The notes: a model not told the origin generated them from the letters alone. A DNA stretch of 64,000 nt from Sternotherus odoratus (GCA_032164245.1 JAVMKO010000209.1:496001-560000); one strand, 5' to 3'; positions 20,973 to 32,646 are shown, counted from the stretch's first letter. Numbers and translations are program-made.

Positions 20973-23215
20973 TGTCATGGTACTGAAATAATTTGGGACC
21001 CTATAGATCATTGGGGTACCAAATATTATGTAAAGGGGACCAGATAAGGTTTCTGTGACCAGATTATGGTCTGCTGATTATGTTTAATCTATCTGCATGT
21101 GTGTATCTTTTTTGTAGTTAGAGTTATGAATATTGGCTATATGGTGCCTGTATTTCAAATTTAGGCGTGGCTGCTGGGTGAAATCTCAGACATGCTGTTG
21201 TTACCTTGGTTGGCCTGGCTGACGGGCCGTTAAGAGCCATCAGCTACTGTCACGTTACTGAAATAATTTGGGACCCTATAAATCATTGCTGCAACCAGGG
21301 TACTATAGTGGCACCAAATCTTATGTACAGGGGGTCATAATGGGTGCCTACAACCGGGTTATGAATGGCTGATTATGAATATGCCAGTGATATGTGTGTA
21401 TCAATTTTGTAGTTAGAGCTATAATATTGGCTCTGGACTGTCTGTCTTTACAAATATTGTGCTCTGCTGGGGAAGAAGATTCCTGAATACTGGGTGTCAG
21501 CTGGGCTTGGGCTGCCTGATGGCCCATTAAGGGACTATCAGCAACAAATGGACTCTGGGAGCTTGGAATGCTCCAATCCAGACAAAAAGTCTACAAGAGA
21601 AAGCCTGGACATAATGGGTTCTGCCTGCAAATGATGAGTCATGCATGGACATGTGATCTACTCATGTGACTCCAGGACTCCATGGGGCTGGACTTTTCTC
21701 AGCAGGAAGAAAGAGGTGTTTGCACCTGGAAAAAAAACTATAAATGAAGCTGCTACAGCCACTCCATTTTGTCTTTTACCTCCAGTCTTCACCCTGCCTT
21801 GTTTCCAGCTTTGGATGGAACTTTGCTACTCAGGGAACTCTGGACAAAGGTACTGACCCATCTCTGCAGGAGATGCTCTCCAAAGACTTTGATTAAAACC
21901 TACAGTTTATTCTACAGCTGCAAGACTGAACCAAGCGATGTACCATTACTGCATGTAATTGATTTCTTTTAACCATTCTTAACCCTCACCTATACCTTTT
22001 TCCTTTTATAATAAACCTTTAGATTTTAGATTCTAAAGGATTGGCAACAGCGTGATTTGTGGTAAGATCTGATTTGTATATTGACCTGGGTCTGGGGCCT
22101 GATTCCTTGGAATTGGGGAGAACCGTTTTCTTTATTTGGGGGATTGGTTTTCATAACCATTGGTCCCCAGGATAGGTGGCTGCTGGTGGTGATACTGGGA
22201 AGCTGGAGTGTCTAAGGGAATTGCTTGTGTGACTTGTGGTTAGCCAGTGGGGCGAAACCAAAGTCTTTTCTGTTTGGCTGGTTTGGTTTGCTTTAGTGTG
22301 GAAAAACCCCAGCTTTGGGCTGTAGTTGCCCCTTTGGAAGCAATCTGTCCTGATCTGACTCTCACAGTTGGATCCCACCAGGAATAGCACTGTCACAGCT
22401 ACACAATGAACTTTGTAGATGCCTGTCCACGCCCCAGCTTCTCCAGGAATGTGATCTGCCTGGTCAGAAACTGAATCCTGAACTATGAACCTTCATTTTT
22501 GCAATTGGACACTGCATGAGGAGGAGGAAGGGGGTAGTCACCCAGAAGAGGGAAAGACTATAAAACCTGGGAGACACTTCCTCCATGTTAGTCTTCAATC
22601 TGCGATCTTCGGCTAACACCTACCTCTGGATGGGATTTTGCTACATGTGGAAGCTCTGACCAACAGATTGATGACCCATCCCTGGAGGGGATGCATTCCA
22701 GAGACATTTATCTGAACCTGCAGTTTATTCTACAGCTGCAAGCGTGAACCGAGATATTTGCCACTACTGCACGTAATTGAGTTCTTTTAACCATTCCTTA
22801 CCCTCACCTATACCTTTTTCCTTGTATAATAAACCTTTAGATTTTAGATTCTAAAGGACTGGCAACAGCGTGATTTGTGGGAAGATCTGATTTGTATATT
22901 GACCTGAGTCTGGGACCTGATTCTTTGGAATTGGGGAGAAACATTTTCTTTATTTGGGGTATTGGTTTTCATAACCATTGGTCCCCAGGATAGGTGGCTG
23001 CTGGTGGTGATACTGGGAAGCTGGAGTGTCTAAGGGAATTGCTTGTGTGACTTGTGGTTAGCCAGTGGGGCGAAACCAAAGTCTTTTCTGTTTGGCTGGT
23101 TTGGTTTGCTTTAGTGTGGAAAAACCCCAGCTTTGGGCTGTAGTTGCCCCTTTGGAAGCAATCTGTCCTGATCTGACACTCACAGTTGGATCCCACCAGG
23201 AACAGCACCGTCACA
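20973..23215 (+). mobile_element. Outer solo LTR, split by an inner solo LTR
   Basis: Starts TGTCATGGTACTGAAATAAT and ends AACAGCACCGTCACA, flanked by GGAGG on both sides (20968-20972 and 23216-23220), a 5-bp target duplication. Its two halves are 20973-21247 and 22403-23215; the rest is the inner LTR. AATAAA near 22830 fits a + orientation. No internal retroviral genes remain. Confidence 0.9.
21248..22397 (+). mobile_element. Inner solo LTR of the same family, 1,150 bp
   Basis: Starts TGTCACGTTACTGAAATAAT and ends GGAATAGCACTGTCACA. Flanks are GCTAC at 21243-21247 and GCTAC at 22398-22402. It aligns with the outer LTR over most of its length, with AATAAA near 22010. An 81-residue frame on the - strand recurs in each copy and is just LTR sequence. 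Confidence 0.93.
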
Positions 23216-23220
23216 GGAGG

Positions 23221-23669
23221 GGAGCAGGGCCAGGGTCAGAGCCTGCCTGTAAATGAACTCTTGGTTATGAAGGCTCTCAGGAAGACTTCACACTGAAAAT
23301 GGCTGGTCTGGGGGACACTGAACTGCTTTGAGGGCTTCAGGCTGACAACCGCCCCCAGCTGCTACCCTTCCCAGCAGCAAGCTGGTCACTTTGACAATAC
23401 TGCCATCAGCCTTGGGCAGGATGTGTATGGATCGCACACACACTCCCAGAACAGCACAGCCAACCAGATATAAACGAGGCTGTGACACAGGATGAGCTGC
23501 ATCCGTGTAACACTTGCTAGCCCAGCGTGGTTCTCTGTGCTCCTGTAGTGAGAGGAACATGAATTCGGTTTCTGGGACAGCTATAGACAAGAATAGTAGG
23601 TGACAGTAACATCTGAATTTTGCTCTGTAGGGCCTAGATTTAATATGTGCATCCCACCCAACCAGCACT
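23221..23669. other. About 450 bases, nothing recognised
   Basis: Unique-looking sequence between the LTR pair and the hAT element; a 126-residue - strand frame has no recognisable domain. Confidence 0.4.
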
Positions 23670-23764
23670 ATCTAAATCAGGGGTCTCCAAACTACGGCCC
23701 GCGGGCCGGATGCGGCCTGCGAGGCCCTCTCATCTGGCCCGTGGAGATCTTTTTGTCTACGGCA

Positions 23765-23990
23765 GGGGTCGGGAACCAGCCACAGGGCCGGGACGCGCCG
23801 CGTGCTCCGCTGCCGCCGCCGGCCAGGACGCGCCGCGTGCTCCGCTGCCGCCGCCAGCCACGGGGCTGGGACGCACCGCGTGCTCCGCTGCCGCCGCCAG
23901 CCAGGATGCACCACGTGCTCCGCTGCCGCCGCCGGCCGGGACACGCCGCGTGCTCCGCTGCCGCCGCCGGCCAGGGACGGCTCAGAGCTG
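23765..23990. repeat. GC-rich minisatellite, ~37-bp unit
   Basis: Five to six imperfect copies of a unit containing GCGCCGCGTGCTCCGCTGCC and CCGCCGGCCA, with several CpG sites. It lies just inside the left end of the hAT element. Confidence 0.9.
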
Positions 23991-24095
23991 GGGCCGGGAC
24001 GCGCCACACCGCCACCCAGTTACAGGCGGCGAAACAAGGAGCCACCCACTGCCAGGCGGCGAAACGGTGTGTGGGGAGAGACCGGGTTGAGCGGG

Positions 24096-25212
24096 TCAGT
24101 TGGGGGGGGGGAAGAGACTGGGTTGAGCGGGTCAGTTGGGGGGGGGGTTGGAGGAAAGGAGGTTTTGGGGGGAGAGACCTGGCTGGGTGGGTCAGTTGGG
24201 GGTTGGAGGAAAGGAGGTTTTGGGGGGAGAGACCTGGCTGGGTGGGTCAGTTGGGGGTTGGAGGAAAGGAGGTTTTGGGGGGAGAGACCTGGCTGGGTGG
24301 GTCAGTTGGGGGTTGGAGGAAAGGAGGTTTGGGGGGGGAAGAGACCTGGCTGGGTGGGTCAGTTGGGGGTTGGAGGAAAGGAGGTTTTGGGGGGAGAGAC
24401 CTGGCTGGGTGGGTCAGTTGGGGGTTGGAGGAAAGGAGGTTTTGGGGGGAAAGACCTGGGTGGGTGGGTCAGTTGGGGGTTGGAGGAAAGGAGGTTTGGG
24501 GGGGAGAGACCTGGCTGGGTGGGTCAGTTGGGGGTTGGAGGAAAGGAGGTTTGGGGGGGAGAGACCTGGCTGGGTGGGTCAGTTGGGGGTTGGAGGAAAG
24601 GAGGTTTTGGGGGGAGAGACCTGGCTGGGTGGGTCATTTGGGGGGGGTTGGAGGAAAGGAGGTTTTGGGGGGAGAGACCTGGCTGGGTGGGTCATTTGGG
24701 GGGGGTTGGAGGAAAGGAGGTTTTTGGGGGAGAGACCTGGCTGGGTGGGTCATTGGGGGGGGGGGGTTGGAGGAAAGGAGGTTTGGGGGGAGAGACCTGG
24801 CTGGGTGGGTCAGTCGGGGGTTGGAGGAAAGGAGGTTTGGGGGGGAGAGACCTGGCTGGGTGGGTCAGTTGGGGGTTGGAGGAAAGGAGGTTTGGGGGGG
24901 AGAGACCTGGCTGGGTGGGTCAGTTGGGGGTTGGAGGAAAGGAGGTTTTGGGGGGAGAGACCTGGCTGGGTGGGTCGGGGGGGGTTGGAGGAAAGGAGGT
25001 TTTGGGGGGAGAGACGTGGCTGGGTGGGTCATTTGGGGGGGGTTGGAGGAAAGGAGGTTTGGGGGGGAGAGACCTGGCTGGGTGGGTCAGTTGGGGGTTG
25101 GAGGAAAGGAGGTTTGGGGGGGAGAGACCTGGCTGGGTGGGTCAGTTGGGCGTTGGAGGAAAGGAGGTTTTGGAGGGAGAGACCTGGCTGGGTGGGTCAG
25201 TTGGGGGGTTGA
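24096..25212. repeat. G-rich minisatellite, 56-61-bp unit, about 19 copies
   Basis: The word GGAGGAAAGGAGG recurs 19 times; each unit also has GAGAGACCTGGCTGGGTGGG and a run of five to ten G. Length differences between units are nearly all in the G runs. Each unit has several G runs of three or more on the + strand, so quadruplex folding is likely. All three + frames stay open for hundreds of codons only because of the repeat. Confidence 0.95.
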
Positions 25213-25480
25213 TGTGTAGTGTTCATGTGTAGTGAACAGGTGTTCATGTGTAGTGTTCATGTGTAGTGTTCATGTGTAGTGAACAGGTGTTCATGTGTAG
25301 TGTTCATGTGTAGTGAACAGGTGTTCATGTATAGTGTTCATGTGTAGTGTTCATGTGTAGTGAACAGGTGTTCATGTGTAGTGTTCATGTGTAATGTTCA
25401 TATGTAGTGAACAGGTGTTCATGTGTAGTGTTCATGTGTAGTGTTCATGTGTAGTGAACAGGTGTTCATGTGTAGTGTAT
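25213..25480. repeat. Minisatellite of TGTTCATGTGTAG units with a higher-order pattern
   Basis: A 15-bp word (GTGTTCATGTGTAGT) alternates with GTGAACAGGTGTTCATG to give a higher-order period of about 35-50 bp. It follows immediately after the G-rich array. Confidence 0.9.
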
Positions 25481-25663
25481 CAATGTGTTATTAAATAATA
25501 ACTGAATAAAATAATAAATAAATAATTAAAAACAACATCCATGTTTTGATTCTTTTTTATTTGGACCTCGAGTGTGATGTCGGCCCCCAAACTGCTATTT
25601 GATAGTTAATGCGGCCCTCGGGCTGAAAAGTTTGGAGACCCCTGATCTAAATGATAAGAAGTG

Positions 25664-26761
25664 TGTCAGGACTGAATCCCCACTCTGTCAATAGGAGTGC
25701 AGAAGGCGGGGGCCCAGAAGGATTTAAAAAATGAATACTTGCCACTCCAGGCTTGTATTACACTCTCATTGTTACAGCTTTTCTCTGACCTTGGCTTGGT
25801 AAACGCTGTCACCACCCAAATACGGAAAAACCCTTTGAACCCAGGAAGAATCACTTGGGAATTCCTCCCAGGGTGTGGGGGACGACCCTCAAGCCCTTTC
25901 ACCACCTCCCTGGGGAAGAGCTGAGATGGAAAACAAAGGAAATTAGCTGTTGCTACCAGCTAATCAGACAACATTCACAAACCTCTTAGGGACACAAACA
26001 ATCCAATCCTGTTCTTAAAAAAGGTACATTTTATTAAAAACAAAAAGGAAAAAAATACATTTGGGACTTTTGCTACATTTTAAGAGAGCAATTCCAAAAA
26101 TAAAGCACTCAAAATAGCTTTCTTGGGGGTGCAGTTTAAAGGTAACAAGCAAACAAAAATTACCCGGTGTTAGCACAGAGGAGTCCACAAGCCAATAAGA
26201 AATGAAAGAAATAACCCTAATATGGCTTTTCAAACATATCCTAATTTTACTTACATATCTGAGACTCCAGATATGTAGGTTCAAGGTATGTATTGACGAT
26301 CTATAATCATACCTGACTTAAAGCTGCTTACAGCATTGCTGCTCTGTTTCCCTGCAGCCCAATGAGAACAAGGGAAAGTTTTTTTCCCCCAATTTAAAAA
26401 GTTCTATCTCCCCATTGGCTCCTTTGGTCAGGTGCCCACTTCCTTTACCTTGGGGACGTATAACCCTTTACAGGTAAAGCAAGCAGCCACCAAGAGGGAC
26501 TTTATAGTTAACTGGTTGGCTGGGTGTCCATAAAGGGGAGTTCCCCCTTTTATTTATCACAAAGGGATAACAGAGCTTGCTCCTTAGCTCAAGCAGCAGA
26601 AGCTTGTGCTGTGGTCTAGCAGATGGTTGCTTCAAATCCCCAATGGCACATAAACTCCTCACTGCTCACCATAAGTAACTGCACACCTGCCCGGTCACAG
26701 ATAACTGAACACCTGCCCTGATTCCTGGCAGATAACACCTCTGCTAGGTTAATGTGTGACA
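25664..26761. mobile_element. Probable LTR, related to 54905-55760
   Basis: Starts TGTCAGGACTGAATCCCC and ends AATGTGTGACA, short inverted ends as in LTRs. The first half aligns with 54905-55760 (ATCCCCACTCTGTCAATAGG, GTTACAGCTTTTCTCTGACC). No matching target duplication is seen, so the ends are uncertain. A stretch at 26570-26650 with TAGCTCAAGCAGCAGAAGC looks like a degraded tRNA-like head. Confidence 0.45.
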
Positions 26762-27795
26762 GGTACCTTGGTGCTTTCACTTTCCCCTGTCAGATTTCAC
26801 ACAACGCTCTGGGAGCCATTTCCCCGGCTGCCCCAGAACAACCATTTAGTTCCCTGGGTGCTCTGTGTAGTGCCGGGACCCCAGGTTCCTGACTTGCTGC
26901 ATGGCATCTCCTGCAACATGCTGAATGCTTAAGGTAAGACCTTAGCCATTATTAACCCCTTTCCTTCACTCTTTAGGGCTGCTCACTCTCCTGGCCCTCA
27001 GAAGCAAATCCCCCCCTTACCACAGGCCGTTCCCATCTCCCATCAGTGCTGGGCAAACCTGATTGTGGATTTGATTCACTGCTTGGCCCATTGACCCCTC
27101 ACTGAATGGTGTAGCATATGGTGTCCCTTAAGGCCTTTCCCTAGAGGATGTGATGGGGTCCATGAGTGATTTGGTGCCTCTTCAAAATGGCCTTACAGCT
27201 GTTTTAGGCCTGGACAATTCCTTTTTTCGGCCATGTCCTGATTTTTTTGTGGCAAAACAGGGCAGTTCCCCATTTTCTCCTGCTGACTGATCATCAGTTG
27301 ACAAGAGAAAACTGGACAAATGCACAGTTTTGCAAAAAAAAAAAAAAAGTGTGGTGTGACACCCTAGCAAGGCATGAAGGAACAGGGGAGTGAGCGGCAA
27401 TGCCAGCCCTGTGCTGTAGGGAGGGAGAAGGGAGAGTGGCTCAGGTCAGCCAGCACCATGTGTGGGCAGGCAGCAGGGGGCTTGCACCAGCCCCACAAGT
27501 GGATGGGGGGCAGGGACTCAGGCTGGCCCGGCGTACTATGTGGAAGAGGTCTTCAGACTTTCTCCACATGGGCAGAAGCAGGGAGGGCTCAGGCTGGCCT
27601 CACACTCCTTGTGGAGGCCTTGAGCTGGCCCTATGGAGGAAGGAGGTGGCCTCAGACCAGCCTGTGGGGAGTCCCATTTTCCTTTGGGAAAATATAATCC
27701 CCCTATTCACAGTCTTACCCCAGCCTACTCCATTGATCCCCCTAGGAGGAGAGGCTACCACGCCAGAAGGGTGTGTTGGGAGGGGGGTCATTTGG
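26762..27795. other. About 1 kb, no gene recognised
   Basis: Contains a run of 15 A at 27335 and a GC-rich part (27380-27700) with open frames in several registers but no domain. The sequence around 26936 (TGCTTAAGGTAAGA) would be a fair splice donor with no partner. Confidence 0.4.
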
Positions 27796-27799
27796 GTCA

Positions 27800-28065
27800 G
27801 AGTTCAGACAGCTCCCTTGTTGTAATCATGTGTATTGCAATAGCACCTAGAGGCCCCCACTGAGGTTGGAGCCCCTTGTTGTGGGTGTTGCCCAGATCAC
27901 AATTGAGATTAGGCCCCATTGTGCTGAATGCTGCATAGACTCCGGCAAAGATTTGGGCTCCACTGTGCCATGTGCTACACAAACCCTGACTGAGATCAGG
28001 GCCCTATTGTGCCAGGTGCTGCAAGTACAGACCGTGAGAGACCATCCCTGCCCCAAAATACTCTC
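27800..28065. repeat. Degenerate tandem repeat, ~50-bp unit
   Basis: Four loose copies built on GGGCCCTATTGTGCCAGGTG and related wording, ending CCCTGCCCCAAAATACTCTC. The word is a common interspersed sequence in reptile DNA; the tandem form is local. Confidence 0.6.
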
Positions 28066-28545
28066 GCTCTGGTAGTCAGGTGGAGCTGAGCCTAGCTGGG
28101 CTCAGACCCATTCAAGCCTCATCTCCATGGGACATTACATTGTGTTGGAACACGTGTTAAGCCAGCACAGGACACTGAACGCACAGGCCTGGTCTGTGTT
28201 GGGGGATGTGTGGTGTTAGGTAATGTATTCACTGTCAGACCGAGTAGTTCATCCAGACATCAGCTCACACTCTGACAGGAATGGCAGCCTTGAATGTCAG
28301 CCTCTCCCCTCGAGCACCCTCGGACCTTTCTCCTATGGATAGGAACAGCTCCCTATCAATATTCACAAAGCGACCACCTTCTCCTACCCCAAATCCCTTC
28401 TCGGAGCCTACCTCGCCCATGAGGCCTATTGAGCTCTGGTTACTAGGAATCTCACCTGGGATGGGAAAGATTTGGGGTCAAATCCCTGCCCCAAATCTGA
28501 GGCAGGGACTAAATCTGGTTCTTCCAAATCCCAGGTTTGGATACA
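28066..28545. other. About 480 bases, nothing recognised
   Basis: Includes the beginning of a 139-residue + frame that runs into the SINE downstream; it shows no domain and is probably chance. Confidence 0.4.
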
Positions 28546-28738
28546 ATCATAGAAGCATAAGGGTGGAAGGGACCTCAGGAGATCATCTAGTTCAACCCAC
28601 TGCTCAAAGCAGGACCAGTCCCCAATTAAATACCCCATTAAATCAGCCCCATTTCACCAAATGGCCTCCTCACGGATTAAACTCACAACCCTGGGTTTAG
28701 CAGGGCAATGATCAAACCACTGAGCTATCCCTCCCCCA
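28546..28738 (-). mobile_element. tRNA-derived SINE with CR1-like tail
   Basis: On the - strand the head (28738-28663) has an A box TAGCTCAGTGG and a B-box-like GAGTTTAATCC with a tRNA-like layout. The other end has TAAGGGTGGAAGGGACCTCA, the tail shared with CR1, which such SINEs use for retrotransposition by the LINE enzyme. The acceptor stem is not paired as in a true tRNA, so it is not a tRNA gene. Confidence 0.8.
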
Positions 28739-28974
28739 CCCCCAGTCCTTCAACCTCAGACTCTACCACATACCCACTGTCCCTGCCTCTGAGAGAGACT
28801 TGTCCCCAGCGGTCTTTAGGGCAGGGCCTGAACTGGTCAGCACCCTCTGAGCAGCTAGTCCTTAACCTATGTGCCTTTGTGGATCTGGCCTTAAACTCCT
28901 GTTGGGAGTCAATGGGACCTAGGTGCTTTTTCAGTATTTTACCCTGTGTTATGAGGCTGAACAAGAGGCCTGTA

Positions 28975-29410
28975 AAGAAGCTGGAAACTAGAGCTGGTCA
29001 AGAATGTTCAATCAGAAATATTTGTAATGAAAAGTGGCTTTTGAAAGCACATGAACATTTTCACCAATTTCATTTCATGTGAAAATTTTCAAGAAAATAA
29101 TTCAAAATGTTACTTTTAATTCCCAGAATGGAATTCTTTCAGAATAAAGAATCAAAATGAAAAATGTTAAAGGAGGAAAAGACTCAGAACTGAAACTGAA
29201 AATGAAATAATGATGATTGGATTTTATTTCAATTGTTTATCCATTCTTGTTTAAACCATTTTGGGGTTGTTTTGGCTTGGTTTGGGGTTTTTGGTGTGTG
29301 TGGTTTTATTTTTGAATCATTTTGTCAGAATATTGAAGGACTTTGAGGAAAACTTTTAAATGAAAAGAAAATTTTGTCAGAAGAAAATTCCCCATTTTCG
29401 CCAATCTCCT
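28975..29410. repeat. AT-rich old repeat
   Basis: Words such as GAAAATTTTC, TTTGTCAGAA and GAGCTGGTCAAGAATG recur here and at 11470-11940, indicating an old small DNA transposon family. No coding capacity. Confidence 0.45.
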
Positions 29411-29880
29411 AGAATGCTCAGTGCCTGCAGTGCCCCAGCTCCGTGGCTCTCCCAGAGCCCACTTTGCACACGGACAAAAGGTCATAAAATGTTTCAGAAA
29501 CCTACACTCACCCTTTGCTCTGGGGTGGGGCTGGAGATGCAATGATGATAGAGCAGTTGGATGGGGGACAGGCTCTAGTTCCTCCTTCCTCAGCCAGGAA
29601 GGGCTTAGAGTTCTACAGAAGGTGGGCTGGATTAAGACAATGCAGAGCCCTAAATTCTACCTGACATGCCCCCCAATAGACCTGCCCCCTATCCATTGGA
29701 ATGGCAGTGGTAGGGTCCCCCCTTCCACTTCTAGAGAGTCGGGGCCAAGACATGGGCTCCTTCTACTGACAGAAAGTTTGGGGCATCGACAAGGATTTTC
29801 CCCTTCACCCTCACTTCTTCTCTCAGCAGCAGGGTTTTTGATTGTACAGATATGTTTGTGGAAGATTATAATGTAGATAG
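29411..29880. other. About 470 bases, nothing recognised
   Basis: A 151-residue + frame at 29421-29876 has no recognisable motif and is rich in residues expected from its composition. Confidence 0.4.
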
Positions 29881-29914
29881 GTCAGTATTAGAGGGACAGT
29901 TTATGAATATAGGA

Positions 29915-30560
29915 ATTGTGAGCCGGCCCCTGGAAGCAGGGGGCCAGTAGAACACAGCCTAGCTGTGCAGAGGAGTTCCCAATAGACACTCTCTAATTTG
30001 TGTTTAATAAAAAATTTATTCCTTTGTCACTCAAATGAACCCCAAGATCATGGTGTCAGAAGTGCTGTCGGAGAAAGACGATGCAGAAGTCATTTTGAGG
30101 TTAATTTCTGTGTTTGAAACTGAAAGCAGAGGCAAGTTGAGCAGGTAGAGCAGGAAACAGAGAAGAAAAAAAGTTTTATATGTTTTATGAGCACAAGAGT
30201 AGCCAGACTGACTTAGGAAGGGAAGAAAGCTAAAAATGGATGTGTCACGACCTCCATCCAGGCTGCAATTTTCAGGCAATGTTGCTGAGAACTGGAAGAA
30301 ATCCCAACAGATATTTGAATTGTATTTAGCAGCCACAGAGGCAAAGGAGAAAAATGACAAAGTGAAATCATCCGTGTATTTTCTGTTTTTGCAGAGAAAA
30401 CATTGGTAATTCGTGACACTTTTAAGTTTGAAGAAGGTGAAAGGATGAAGTTAAGCAAAATACTGACTTGATTTGAGGAACATTGCATGTCAAAAAGGAA
30501 TGAGACTTTTGAGAGACACTAGTTTTTTACATGTAAACAGGATCTGAATGAATGCTTCCC
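29915..30560 (+). pseudogene. Gypsy-type LTR end, primer-binding site and gag fragment
   Basis: The stretch to about 30040 resembles an LTR end; TGGTGTCAGAAGTGC at 30051 looks like a tRNA primer-binding site. An ATG at 30236 opens a Gag-like frame (SGNVAENWKKSQQIFELYLA), with the pattern G-N-x-AENW-x-x-x-x-Q-x-FELY known from vertebrate gypsy Gag; it stops at TAA near 30408, after which ERHxFF-like wording continues in another frame. Broken and truncated. Confidence 0.65.
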
Positions 30561-31080
30561 TGACAGCTAGCTGGGAGGGGGAGAGACTTTGGGTGTGTTG
30601 ATGTAAATACAGTTTTCTCTGGTTCTGCTTATATATTCAGCAGATAGAGCAGTGTCAAAGCCAAAGAGGTGTCAAAGTAGGTGTTGGGTACAAATCACTT
30701 TAGTACTGAATGAAGGGGCAGCGACATAGGTTACCAATGTGGTAATTATTGCAGTAGAGGAAAGCAGGACTGTGCTTTACCTGTCCCAAATGAGGGGGTC
30801 TCCCTCAGTTAAAGAACCTCTTTAAGCCAGAGGCAGTGTATTAGTTGGCAAACTGTAAACCCTTCCCAAAGGTTTTCCCTGGAGTGATGTAAGTTCTTCA
30901 TCTTCTCTATACTCCCCCCTGTCCCTACAATATTCAAAGAAAGAGCTAAATAGGCTTCATTAGGTATATCTTTGTTATGTCAAATGCTTAGTCAGAGCTG
31001 GAATCAGTTGTGATAGGACTGTCTGTGCTCTGCTGATAGAGGGATTGGTTACTTACAGCTTTATAGTGGTTTGGTTATAC
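30561..31080. other. About 520 bases, nothing recognised
   Basis: AT-rich sequence between the gag fragment and the Harbinger element; no frame or repeat was recognised. Confidence 0.4.
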
Positions 31081-31432
31081 CTGCCGTCGTATACAGCTAA
31101 ATGGATAGCGCACTAGGGTGTCCACACTGAGACCTGCCAGTGGTATTGTGTGGCCACATTCGCAGCACTTCAAGCGGCATTAGGAGCAGTGCATTAGGAC
31201 AGGTATCCCACAGAGCACCTCTTCTCGATCTGGCCCAATGCCTTGTGGGATGGGAGTGTTGGTTACCAGGCATTCTGCATCCTGTTCCAACTCCCAGTGA
31301 TTCTTCGTGTCACATATCCCAGCAATCCCTGTGTTTCCGTCCACCTCTGGCGCCATCTTTCAATGGTTTCAGTGTGGTGCACTCCGTCATCCATTTTGGT
31401 CTGCCAGAATGTAGCCTTAACTGCTGAGGAAC

Positions 31433-32646
31433 ATGCTGATGAGTCTCGCCAGCACATCTCGTATTAAAGTGGAGTTATTCCTTAACTTGCAAAGTGACAG
31501 TGAGGTGTCTAAAGATGAGATTGAGTCGCTGAATGCATTTGACACAAAATTGCTTGTCTCAATAACGGGCATGCTCATGGCTGTGGAACACAGCTTCTGG
31601 GGACGGGAAACTAGCACTGAATGGTGGGATCACATTGTCATTCAAATCTGGGATGACGAGCAGTGGGTGCAGAACTTTTGGATGAGACAAGCCACTTTCA
31701 TGGGATTGTGTGCTGAACTCGCCCCCATCCTGCAACGCAAGGACACAAGAATGAGAGCTGCCCTCCCAGTGGAGAAGAGGGTAGCTATTGCAATCTGGAA
31801 GCTGGCCACTCCAGACAGCTATCGATCAGTGGCTAACCAGCTTGGGGTGGGAAAGTCGACCGTTGGAGTCATGTTGATGTAAGTGTGCAGGGCCATTAAT
31901 CGCATCGTGCTCAGAAAAAACATGACTCTTCATAAGATGCATGACACCTTGGCTGGCTCTGAGCAAATGGGTTTCCCTAACTGTGGAGGGGCGATCGAGG
32001 GGACCCATATACCTATTCTGGCACCTGACCCTAGCAGGAGAGTATGTTAACCGAAAGGGGTACTTCTCCATGGTTCTCCAGGCGCTTGTGGATCACTGTG
32101 GGCGTTTTACTGACATTAATGCAGGCTGGTCAGGAAAGGTGCATGACACAAACATCTTTCGCAACACCGGCCTGTTCAAGAAGCTGCAAGTCGGGACTTT
32201 TTTCCCAGAGCAAAGGATCACTGTGGGAGAAGTTGAAATGCTCACTGTGATTCTTGGCAACCCCACTTACCCTTTAATGCTGTGGCTCATGAAACCATAC
32301 ACAGGGAGCCTGGACAGCAGCCAGGAAAGGTTCAACTACAGGCTTAACCGGAGTTGAATGACTGTGGAGTGTGCTTTTGTATGTCTGAAAGCATGCTGGT
32401 GGTGTCTTTATGGGAAGCTAGACTTGGCTGAGGGAAGTATCTCCTCAGTTATTTCCGCGTGCTGTACCCGACATAATATCTGTGAACAGAAGGCGAAAGC
32501 TTCACTCAGGCATGGCCCTCGGAGCTTCAACAGCTGGAGGTCACATATGCACAGCCAGATATCAGGGCTCTCAGAGGGGCCCAGAGTGAGGCTGCAAGGA
32601 TCAGGGATGCCTTGAGGGAGCATTTTGAGGCTGAAAGCCAGTTCTA
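31433..32646 (+). pseudogene. PIF/Harbinger transposase (HARBI1-like), broken
   Basis: DDE transposase in pieces. The first frame (31433-31882) has EKRVAIAIWKLATPDSYRSV and VANQLGVGKSTVGVMLM, the N-terminal helix-turn-helix region of this family. Then NCGGAIEGTHIPILAP has E where the first catalytic D is expected; DINAGWSGKVHDTNIFRNTG holds the second; after GNPTYPLMLWLMKPYTG, the TVECAF piece would hold the last glutamate. A TGA precedes that last motif (32355), and there are frameshifts near 31883 and 32040. It cannot make an active enzyme. Part of it (31944-32766) is copied in reverse at 37906-38729. Confidence 0.88.

Larger units (their letters stand above)
23678..25644. mobile_element. 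hAT element (1,967 bp) filled with tandem repeats
   Basis: The left end is CAGGGGTCTCCAAACTACGG and the right end, read inverted, is CAGGGGTCTCCAAACTTTTC. ATCTAAAT stands at 23670-23677 and again at 25645-25652, a perfect 8-bp duplication typical of hAT. No transposase; between subterminal regions rich in CGGCCC the inside is almost entirely three different tandem repeats. Confidence 0.93.

Noticed and set aside
22151..23256. Repeated 81-residue frame found at 22151, 22969 and, related, 42535
   Set aside because: It recurs because the same LTR occurs three times; the frame lies across LTR control sequence and has no start context or domain.
24096..25212. Regular direct repeats that might be taken for a CRISPR array
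   Set aside because: Units are contiguous and fully repetitive with no unique spacers, in a vertebrate transposon.
23600..25232. Three very long overlapping + strand open frames (539, 476 and 358 residues)
   Set aside because: They are translations of the G-rich minisatellite in all three frames; no domain, no codon preference, and the region is a hAT interior.
26775..26936. Interferon-response-like word TTTCACTTTC with a possible orphan first exon ending at GTAAGA
   Set aside because: Such a word is expected by chance once or twice in 64 kb, and no downstream partner exon was found; a similar word at 49574 is equally uninformative.
27374..27863. 141-residue + frame and its neighbours
   Set aside because: No recognisable domain; sits in a GC-rich patch with frames open in several registers.
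28663..28738. tRNA gene on the - strand
   Set aside because: A and B boxes are there, but the stem pairing is poor and a CR1-like tail follows: a SINE.
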